From Acholoe squamosa (lineage: Eukaryota > Annelida > Polychaeta > Phyllodocida > Polynoidae), in NCBI GenBank assembly GCA_949317995.1, contig OX439050.1, positions 46,315,777 through 46,379,776 on the forward strand: a stretch of DNA of 64,000 bases, read 5' to 3'. Positions within the stretch are counted from its first letter, which is position 1. The number at the start of each line of letters is the position of its first letter. Both the position numbers and the translations under genes were made by a program. This document shows, in pieces, positions 35,901-47,900 of the stretch. A model generated the notes under the pieces. The model worked only from the letters and a program-made list of their open reading frames with translations, did no database searches and was not told the origin of the DNA.

Positions 35901-38900
35901 TTCAGATTGTCCATTTTGTTCACTTATTGTTTGTCTGTTCACCTTACACATACATCCGGTGACTGTTTTCGCAATTTTTAAATCCCGACGAGGTATATGA
36001 GTAAAGAAAATGTTGTAGATATTCCTACTTTTGAAATCACTAAATGTTTTTTCCTGTTCTTGTAGGAATTTCTATTTCTGTCGTAGACCCGGGTGTGGCA
36101 TTTCTTTAGTGAGCCTCTATCATTCACATCTATTGATCATTTAAACTTTTAATATATTTGTGTTAAGATTGTCATTACATAGACTAGTTGTATACTTTCA
36201 CTGAGTTTCTCTGATTCTAAGATTTCACAAACTAACCCCAACATGACTTGAATTAGTGTGTTTACCAAATACAACACCTTGGCTATATAAATGAATGAAC
36301 TTCAGGTATTCTATTTGTGATCAGTTTAACCTCCTCTCACTCAGTATGTAGTATCAAGAGGAATGTGAGATTGTTCTTTTACATAGAGAATAGTGGTAAA
36401 TCTAGGTGCAGTTCTACCAAAGGAGTAAAATATAAGTCCAGACAATGCTCTTCAGGTGAGAACCAAAAAAACAGTACTAGGTGACTCATCTTAGTCGGTA
36501 ATCCTTCTTTTCAGAATGAGTCCCGTAATAGTGAGATGCTAGCCGCTGCCTGCGCTGTCGGTGTAGCGTGTACATTTGCCGCCCCTATAGGAGGTTAGTC
36601 CTTTTCTGATAACCCTTTAAAGGACTGATGCAGGAGTGCATCATGCCCATTGGTCGTCATGATGCATGGATGCTCCAAAGGAGTGCAGGCGAGCAGTCTC
36701 GCCAGCACTTCATTGGTGCATCATGCTGACCAATGGGCATGATGCATCAGTGGCCCTTAAAGAGTATTAACTCGCACAAAAACAAGGGGATATTTCAGTT
36801 TGAGGCTTTCTATCTCTGTTAATTTTGAGGGTGACAAAAGACGCATGCACAACATGTTACCATAGATACTTGGGAACTTCTATAGCATTTGTGTAAGAAA
36901 TCTTCTACCTGATGTTCAGAGAACCTTCCCAAAGTCAACGTGTGGATTACACTCAAGGTTCTAGAAAATCATGAAAACCAATAAATAACCTGCACCCGCA
37001 TATGACACACAGTTGATTATCCATAGGGTTTTACAATATCTTTCAGGCGTACTCTTCAGTATTGAGGTCACAGCGACCTACTTTGCGGTCAGGAATTACT
37101 GGCGGGGGTTTTACTCTGCCGTCTGTGGAGCCTTCGTCTTCCGGCTATTAGCAATTTTCTTTAAGGACGAAGGTAAGAAATAAGTATGAAAATACAAATG
37201 TATTGCTCAGCAAATTCATTAAAGATATGAATTTCTATTAATTAATCATACGACAAAGCTTGGAATGTTTAATCAGTGTGCAATCATTGTCATAAAATAA
37301 TGCGGATTTATAAGACTGACTTCATTTTCTGCTTTTTTTCCAAACAGAGACATTAACAGCGCTATTCAAGACGAGTCTTCGGCAGGATCTACCATTTGAC
37401 CCCATAGAGCTATTAGTGTTTGCATTAATTGGGTAAGCCATGGTTTACCCCATTGATAAAGTAAACTGTATTACCAGTATTGAAGATAATGGTGTATTCT
37501 TGATATTTCTAATCAAGGGAACAAAAGTTAGTTCCAACTGTGATGTCAATCCGAATGTGATATAGAGCCTGTTAAGGTTCTTGAAACTGTAACACTTTCT
37601 CGCCTCCTTTCGCGGAAACGGTTAAATTCCGGTTATGTGACCTCTGTATCTTATGTTTGTTCAGGATTGTCATAAAACTTTAATATCCCTCTTCTACATG
37701 AAAAGCTAGATGATGTTTAAAGACACCATAATTTGCCAAATAGGGTCTAAATAAGGGCTGACACTTTGAAATCCTTGTTGCAATTAAACATAAGATACAG
37801 AGGTCACGTAACCGGAATTCAACCATTTCCGTGAAAGGCGAGAAAGTGCTACGGTTTTGGGAACCTCACCAGGCTCTCTATGTTCAGCAAAATCTTTGTT
37901 AGCTTGAATTCAAGTGCCTTGAAATTATATACAGTAGTATCTCTAAATACCTCTCATGGCCACATTTTTGCAGGTTGGTTTGCGGTTTCGCAGGGCCACT
38001 CTTTGTTTACACACACAGAAAGATAGTGGAATTTGTCCGAGGCCAGCGGAAAATGTCAAACTTCCTCCAAAAAAAGTGAGTAAATACAAAGATTTACACA
38101 TGTATTATCTTCAAGTGTTATGTAGCTGTAAATAACATCAAGTGAACTGAGAAATAATTTAGAAGTGTAGGAAGTGGAATGAGCATAAATTTACAATGTG
38201 AATTGTTCTTTATGTATCACCCGGAAACAGTGTAAAAAAAAGGCGAAATATATAAACAAAAACTGCATCTATAAGGTGGGGCATATAAGTGAAGATAAAC
38301 TCCTGCTATACTTGTCGGCTTAGCAGAATTTGTGGGTGTACCTTATACGTGACGATAGTGTAAATAATAGCCGCAGTTGCGCCTTATTTCTTATATACAG
38401 GGTGTGCCTCATTCACAGGGTGTGCCTCATACACGAGTAAGCTTACATATTATAGATGTGTTCCAACTTACTTTCCCAGGGAAATCAATTGTATATCTGC
38501 CACAAACTATGAAAGCAGTGATAGCAACATGTTGAATTGAACACTTTTGTAATCCAGAATGAGGTTTAGGACCTTCATTTGGAGAAGATTTAAGATTTTT
38601 CTCACCCTGTCCCTACAATAATAAGCACCTTATCATTGTTAAAATTAATGAGTTTTGACACCAGTGCCAAACCTTATTAAATATCCAGACCCCTGGGGTT
38701 TGGGACCACTTGAAGGGCAATTTTCATTGTCTACCCAGCACAAACAGATGCCTGATGATTCCCTATAGGAAGAAACTGCTCCACCTCGGGCCTATTGCCA
38801 GTCTCTAAGCCCTAAACCCATAGTAACATGTTACCATGGTGCTGTAACCACCTCTCCATAGAGATGTGTACACAAATGATTGTTGCCTAGCAACAGTGTT

Positions 38901-41900
38901 CCCAGTGACGTCATGGCCCGGTGGCCAGACCGTCACTTTGAGTGGTTGCATCGTGCCGAGCAGTCACCTCCCCCCTAGCTCCATCTTGAAGATCAAGGTC
39001 TTGATATCCGCATAACATTTATTTGCATTGAACATTGAGATATTTTTCTTGTTGATATCTCCCGGGTGGATAAACAGGGATATCTCTGAAATGGCGAATC
39101 CTGTATTCTTTCCTGGAAATAAAAAATTTACAAACTTGAACTTGAGTGTTTGGTGATAGGGCCTATGTATGTTCCCTAAATCGTTTAGTATTTGATATAT
39201 GCAAAGCAGTTGTTAAACAAGAAAGATTGTGTTATACTTTTTCAGTCGGTTCATCTTCCCGGGCGTTGTGGTGCTCATCCTGTCCTCGTTGAACTGTCCG
39301 CTGGGTCTCGGTCAGTACATGGCAGGTGATGTAAGTACCGTATAAGAGCATACTACTGTAAAACCCCATGTACAAGGCATGGCGTATAGATCATTCCCAA
39401 CCCTGGGGTAGCTTGAAGTCTGGTTGCGGCTTATAGAATGGGGTTTACCAAAATAGAACTTCCCAAGTCCGAGGTATAGCTTCCTCGTTAGGGTATGGCT
39501 ATATGCAGATATGGCTTATATGCAGATATCGCTTATAATTGGGGTTTTGTGGTGTGATTTTCTAGCATTTAATCAGGCCAACGGAAGGTAAGCTGATAAT
39601 ACTCTGACACGTATGAAACTGTGAGACATGATTTTCTCATGTATAGGCTGATTTGTAATAAATAATGTCATAGGATTTACCCAGTATGTAAATTTACCAG
39701 CATTTATCAAGTAAAGCAAATCCATGCTGATGATATGTAAAATGTAAGACATTATATATGAAAATGTGAGGCAGGATTTTTCTCTCGTACAGTTGAACTT
39801 AAACCAACTTGAAATAAATATGGAATATGGTTTGCTCGGTATGCAAATATACTACCATGTAATCAAATCGAAGGAAGCCAAGCTGATTTAGTATTATACA
39901 TATGCAAATTGGAGACATAATTAACTCCGATATTGTTTGGCTTTATCTGACTATACAAAAATGTAGGATGGCTACTTTGGTGTGCCAAATGACTACCATG
40001 TTATGAAGAAGATATACAGATTCGCTATTTGGCTGATTTGTTAATGTATTACAATTATGCCTCACTCTTAGGTTGCGGTAAGTTGTGATATACTGCTCAG
40101 GTTATGGCAGAGTTAAAATATTTATTGTTCTAATCTTGATTGAAAAAAGAAAGGATGATCCATAAAATATTTGTGACTCCAACTTCTCCAAGGTAATGGT
40201 ATATAGATAGAACTAAACTCCCTGGTGTACAAGGTGGCTGATCCACCACGAGGGGGAGACCCCCCCCCCCCGAGGGGTGGATAGGCCACCGAGAACACCA
40301 GGGGAGTTTAGTTCTATATTTATTTTATGTTTTTAGAGGGTTTAAATAAGGAAAAAGTATCAAAATCCATTACCATAGTTCCCCGTACGAGCGGCACCCC
40401 GCCATTTTGAATGTTTACATGCGCCCAGAACGAGGCTGCAGTGGTGGATCGGCCGCTGTGGTTGATCGGCACACGTTACGCCACTGTGGGTGTGCGGATC
40501 GGCCCTCCAATGCTATCTCTATGAGAAGAAGTTATTCACATAAAATAAACTGCAGAGCCTATGGTTCCTCTCCCCCTATGCCCCCTCCTCCTTTTAACCC
40601 GCCTACTATCTCATGGCTTCTCAGGGACCAACATCTGTGTAGTGTTCCTTGTCTGTCTACTTCTCCTTGTTCTTGTTATCAGCATTCACCAATTTCTCAG
40701 TGTTGCTAAAAAGATTCTGGGGTATTTCGCTTTCAGGGATATTTGGGGCTTAATCATCACACTTCTACCAAAATATTCCTCACAATCTCAGGACAGTGTC
40801 AGTAAGCCCTGATCTTGAGCTTTTGCTCATCACATAAAATCGAATATCTAATAACTCTTTGAAGACAGCATAGTGCAAGGCGAGTAACTCACTAGGATTA
40901 CATGTATGCATCATGTCAATCCTATGATCCACACCAATGTAGCACTGGTAGATAGATGCCTTTGTGCATGATGACAACCAAATAACACAAACCTTTCCTT
41001 TATTAACAGCTGACAAACGGGGAGGCAGTAAACATGCTCTTCTCTAACATCACATGGGCGACCGGAGTGGACGAAGATGTTAGGGACGCTGAAATTATAC
41101 GGCACTGGAAGGGTCCGCACAACAACCTCTATGTCACTCTCACACTCTTCATCCTCATGAGGGTGAGTGGCCATCTAATGTTTGTAATTTTTAAGGTCTT
41201 AATAACTTTTTTATATCTAAACAACTCTGGACCAAATCGACTTTACAAACCCTATCTTTAGTTGTCTCCTTCAATTTAATATAGTCTATTAAAATGCATT
41301 GATCTGCAATTTTTCAGTTCTGGATGACCGCTCTAGCCATCACCCTCCCTGTGCCTGCTGGTGTCTTCATGCCTGTCTTCACAATTGGTGAGCTGTAGTT
41401 CTAATGTTTTAATCAAATCGTACTGCCAGTCAATTAAATTCTTGGGTTTTAATTTTCATGTCTTTTATACACTGACAAATCAGCTTTAAAGTGAATAGCC
41501 CCCTTTGAGGCTTTAACAATAACTTGCTGTGGTTTAAAATCATATTTCTGGCAGTTATGAAGATTACCCCGATGGTATAAAGCTATATTGGTAATTCTAA
41601 ATACTTGAGTATGTGTGGCCATTTTGGAGCATATTTACACAGTAGCAGGTACCAGCCACAGCAATGGTGCATATCCAATGTAATGGTCTTGCTGTGTCAG
41701 CATGCACACTATTGTGTTAACCTTTTCTCCCATACGTTTAATTGTCTTTGCAAATCACCTTTCACAACAGCTGACATGTTAACTAGCATTTAAACCAAAT
41801 TTCTGGCTTCTGGCTAACTATTAAATCAAAGCGCATCCTGTTCCAGGAGCCGCATTTGGCCGGTTGGTCGGGGAAGGCATGGCAGCCTGGTTCCCTATGG

Positions 41901-44900
41901 GTATCGGGAACAAACACATTGTGCCTGGAGGTTACGCTATTGTCGGTAAGTTTAACACTGAGTTATCACTGTTCAAGAGCCTCCATATGAGGATTTCAGG
42001 CATTTCTAGGTTCAGTCATCTTTATCCATGTTCAATTTATTAAGTCATAGATTCACAGGTGAAATGGTTCTGTGCCACACTGTTGATAAAGCCTGAAATG
42101 CCGATGGTGTCTTTTGTGTTGAAGGTGCTGCGGCATTATCCGGGAGTGTCACCCACACCATCTCGACATCAGTCATTGTGTTTGAATTAACCGGTCAGAT
42201 GGGCCATGTCTTACCCGCTGTTGTAAGTAACAAAGATACAATTTCTCTCCATTTATACCCATGCCCCCTGCCTCTTTCCTTCTATCATCTCCAACTCCTC
42301 ATTTCAGGCCCTGCTCTTCCTGTCCCTAACTCCTTTAACTCTAGAAGGGTCAGAAATGTAACAATGCATCATGGGGTTGATATAGCCTATATTGTAGGTA
42401 CTTCCGAAGTGTCAGCATGCATGATGCATTAATTCTAATGAGATGCTTAAAGGGTTCATCACTATCCCTTCTACATCTCTTCATTAATGAAATTTATCAC
42501 AATCAATTCCTCATATTTATGAGACCCAGATTCAATGTTAGCTTTCCATGTACATATTTAAACCCCCATGTTGTGGTTCCAGATTGCTGTGCTCATCTCT
42601 AATGCTATCGCACACCAGCTGCAGTTGTCGATTTACGACAGCCTTATCCAGATCAAGAAACTGCCGTACCTTCCCGATATGATCAACCCAACCGCCATCA
42701 AGTACGTCCACACATTGAGTGTAGTTGAAATTCAGTTGAGCTTTTAGTCTTTGTCCTATTTTGATATGTAAAGTAAATGAAAAACCAGTAATACAGTTAT
42801 TCTTATTTCTGTTGTTTTTTTTACAGTGCACACGTTGTGGTAGCAGATGACTTCATGGTGAAGAAGGTGAATGTTCTGACGGTGAAGTCGACATACCACG
42901 ACATGTATGACATGTTGCAGAATCATAATTACCGCAGCTACCCACTCGTCCACTCCAAAGGTAAGACAAACCTCAGGCACATAGGCTGCCAGGTTTTGAA
43001 ACTACCAACATCATCCCCGTTGACAAGTTATGACCCCTTCCCAAGCCAATCTCCATATCTCCACATTAGTTTCTATGACTTGGTTGTAATTGAAAAACTA
43101 GATGCGTTTAGTACATGTATATACTTTAAAAACCTGACATATTAGCCGCGGATTGTTTATGAGACAATACCGGCTGCATCTTTTATGATCCTCCCAAAGT
43201 ATCTATTGATGAAATGAACAGACCTAAACTACAAATATTCAGACTCAAGGGGCACCTTATAGGACCTGTCAAGGCATTACCATTGTGCCCCTTTTTATGC
43301 CAGGTGAGCCTTATCAGGGGTGTGAAATCTCAGAGGAAACTCTGAATTCAGGGGTTTTGATGCTCTCCAGGACCATTTCTGAGATCTGTGCAAATTTGCT
43401 GAGAAAAAGAGTTACCATTTATAAAAGGGGGGAATTTTACCCAATATTGGATCTAATTTCAGCCCAAATGGAGCTGTTTTATATCCCCATGGATATTCTC
43501 AGCCTCCCTTTACAACATAAGGTGGTATAAAATGCCTGATTCACTGTTTTAATTATTTCCATTTAATGTAAAGATAGTATGGGAGATGTATAATATGCTT
43601 CAGAGGAAATGGGTTTCAGGATTTCACACCCCTGCTTATATGTGGGGTTTCACAGTAAGTTTGTAGGCTGTAACTGAAATAAATTTCAAAGTGCTAACAT
43701 GAACCGTGTCATGTATATGTAGAGACGATGCTGTTACTGGGGTCTATACAGCGCCTACAGCTGGAGCAGCGTCTGGAGGAGCTGCTTACTCCAGGACGCG
43801 ACATGACATTTATACCAAGCCACCTCCCGGTACCTGACCTCAACCCACACTCCCTACCCTCCGAGTCAGAGGCCAACACCGAGATGAGCGCTGATAACGA
43901 TCGCCAACAGACGGCCAGTCTGACAGACAGTGAAGTGCCAAGTCCACTTGATACAGCACCGAGTCAGGTAAGTGGGCACTCATGCACTCATTAATTTAGG
44001 ATAGTGTAAGGGCAGTTATTACCTGTTCTTGGTTGACCGACCCCCCCCGGGGCGGGTCGCCAGGTAATCACTGCCCCCTAGTGTGTATCATACCAATCCA
44101 GGTGTGGTTGGAAGGTGGAAATGTCAGGCCAGGGGATGTAGCTCAGTGGTAGAGGGCTCACTTGCAAGTTGAGAGACCCGGGTTTGAATCTCGGTATCTC
44201 CAGATGTTTTCACTGACCTCTACAATAGTCATTTCTATAGATATTTACCGTTAAATATTGAGAAAATTAGGATAATTTCCAAATTTTCCATGGGATAATT
44301 TTCGAATATTCTTTGGGGTTATTCCTGAATCTTTTTTATAAAGAGTGAGTCGTATCTCTAGGTGGAATCAAACAAATTATTAAACACTTGAAAAAAAAAT
44401 GAATAAAGAATCAAATTTTTCTGCTTTCTTTACTTTTTTTTCAGTTTCAGTGAGTGCTGCTAATAACTTGAATAAGAATAGCTTGGCTTATTGGATGTTT
44501 ATTTGTGGGGTTATTTCTTACAGGCATCCAAGAGACAGTTCCGTTTCTCAGTATCCCGTGTTGAAGATGACTCAACACAGTCCCCAAAACTCACGCCGGT
44601 AAGTAGGGCTAGTATATCGCCATGACTGCTTTGCTACCCTAATCTCCCGCGTATAAGGCGCCACCCAACTCACAAGGGGGCTGTTTTGCATAGAAGGCAC
44701 CCCATGAGGGCAGATTTTTGTCAGTTTAGTACTGTTCTATAGTAAAAATGCCCCCCCCCCCTATAAGGCGCACCCCAAACTCAAGGCAATTTACCTCCCA
44801 CGTATAAGACCCAGCAGCATTTTGTTTGGCCTATAAGACGTGCCTTATACGTGGGAGATTACGGTACCTTCTACTTAGAATCACCTCACACTCCTGACCA

Positions 44901-47900
44901 ACTATCGGGTTTAAAAATATATTTCCATATCAGTACCTTTATTGTGCTATAGCGCAGGTAACTGTGAAGGTCTATTGAAACGGAAAAAAAATATATCGAA
45001 GAACTGCATGAGCTACAATGATTCGAGTAGTAAAAAAAGGACACACCCTATTTCCTATCTGCTCAGTTATCACCCGCATGTACCCATAGTCTCAGTTTCC
45101 GCCTTTCTTCAATAGATGGAGCCAGTAGCAGAAACACCTCAAGTTCCAAAAGGAATCTTGAAGCGACCAACCCATGAGACCCCTGACGTCTTAGGTATGT
45201 ATTTAGATATAGCGTTATTATATGTAAACTATAGACGCTGTTGAGAAAATTATACTAAAAAAAGAATCAATGTATGAAAACGATTAAATGGTTGTGCCCA
45301 CTGCCAGTGTGCCAAGCACTAGGCACAAAGGCATGAAGCTAGTGGGTAAGGGGAGTGGTGTTAATAACAAACCTAACTTTTGTCGAATAGAAAAGGTGAC
45401 TGAGGCAAAAAGTAGATATTTGCCTTTAGCATGAAACGACACTATTAACCCTATTAGGATCACATGATGCTCATTTGTCTTTGTGGTGCAGCGCTGGCGA
45501 ATTTACACTATCACTTTATTGGTATCATTGTCCGGTAGACTTGTCATAGATAAGGACATAATGCTTAAAAAGGGAAACCAGTGTTATCTCCCAGATCTGC
45601 ATCCATCAATCTTGATAGAGTATGCTCTATGGCTCTTAAAGCCATAAATAACACTCGTCACTACTAACATTATGCCCTATTATATAGTAAACACTGTGAT
45701 GGTCTGCCATCTACAGGGTTATTGACAAACTACAATACTATGCTTAGCATTCAAGGGATCCCCAGAACAGTCAGCTAAAAATAATAAGACTGATTAGTCA
45801 AGTGAGAGAAAGGTATCCTTGAATCTATCTTAACACTTATTACCGGTATCATGGTTCCTTCCAGGTTTAGAGGAGATCGACAACAGTAGCATCCTCGATA
45901 TAGAATTGGTAAGATAAGCCTACTACCCCCTTAAGTAACTTAAATTGTACATCTCAGATATAACTCAAAGAACAAAGTGGAACATGATAGACCTCCAGAT
46001 AAAATTACCTACCAGTACTTTAGACTTGGGATAACATTGCCCATGCCATTTGTATATCACGCTTTTGCACAAAGAGTATTGCCCTTTCTTACATTACTCC
46101 TTCAGTGAACTAATAAGTTGTCCCTACTTACCACTAGGTGTCTCACTGGGAGAGGATCCAGTTGGAGCGTCCCGTGGACTTCAGTACACTTACCATAGAC
46201 CCGGCACCATTCCAAGTCGTCCCGCAGACGTCACTCTATAAAGTAAGACACTACCGGTATAATTAATGCAGTAATAGTCCCTCCTTATTTTGGACCCTCT
46301 ATAGTCTAGAAAAAGTCAATATTTTCAAAACATTTGGAGACGAAATACCCATACCTATTAAGATGGGATCAAAAATATACATGTATTGTAAGCACCCTGG
46401 CGCAAGTAAGATGTGCATCATGTATATTTGTATATACTTGTATTCAAGTTGTCTTCCCATTTTCTCTCTTTTTTGCTCAGGGACTTCCTGAGTCAAGGCT
46501 GCCAGGTTTTCATTTCAAATTTCAAAACATCAAAATGTAAATCTTAATTTTTCATAAGAAATTATAGTCATTATGTCACAAAACTCATTTGGATGAATAG
46601 AAAAGAGGTGTATCTTCCTATTACATGAACTTCAACCAGAAAAATATGTATTGTTGCATGTCAAAAGAAAACTGAAAAAAGGACTAGCAAAAACTCCAGA
46701 TTTGCAAACATTTGCCTTTCCCATTGAAACCTATATATAAGCCAATTTCTTCTCAAATCAATTCCTCATAGAGTCCAATAGTAAATGTTCCAGGATGAAT
46801 GCAAAGCATCTGAAATTAAGATGCTTTGCCCTCTGTGAGATGACAATTTCTACTCCGAGATAGAAATTTTGAAATTGGCACGACAATTCTAGCTCTCGTA
46901 AATCCTGCGCATGCACAAGAACTCTATTATAAATACAGCAATCCGCAATCTTTTATTTTAGTAACCATGCCAGGTGAGGGGGCCAGGTGTCCAGGGGGGC
47001 CAGGTGTCCAGGGTCGAGGAGGCCAGCATGCCAGGGGCCAGCGTGCTAGGGGGTTCAGTAAGAGAAGATGACGCCAGACTGGTGTCAGTACATGTAAATT
47101 TTGAAATTGGCACAACAAATCTTGCTCTCCTCAAGACAGCTATCCGCCATCTTTTATTTTAGTAACCATGCCTTGTGGGGTATGGTTCTGGAGTACTTTT
47201 CCCCTCCGATCGAACTTGCGCCATCAAAAATTTGTTTTGACAAAAAAAAAAAAAAAAAAGATTTTGACTGAGAAAGATTTTTTTATCAAAACACCAAACG
47301 GTGACTGTTGCAAACATGCCCCCTACACCACACGTTGACTGTCGTGTGGCTCCAGCTGTTCCCATCTATTTCTACTGGAAGCAGTGTATGTTTAGTAGTT
47401 GAATAGTCGACTGTGTCCACCAACTGGTAGCATAATCACCACAAGGCTTAAAGGGAGCGCAAATGTCCATGTTTAGTCCTTGTACTGGCATTACCAGCAT
47501 GTTTAACTTGACAATTGCTATCTCTGTTAATAATAGGAGTACAAGCCATTTTAATATATCGTTTTGAGGTAGCACATTATGGAGATCAATATTAGATCAT
47601 CGTATTTCAGTTTTGAGCAAGATTAAAAGCTGTAGTGTTCAAGAAGATAGAAAAAGGGTTTATGAAGTGGTTTTGTGATCTATATCACACATTCAATCTT
47701 ATGAGTGTTGGGGGTCTGGTACATATATGGACATGGAAAGGTACATGTGGTGTTCTGTGGACAACCAACCCTGAGCCATGTGTGCTTAAAGGCACCACAC
47801 CAATTCATTTGAAGTCAGTTTCCCACAATTAGATCACAGAATATTATCAAACCCTAATGGTATTTCTTGCAGATTCACACAATCTTCTCACTGTTGAACC

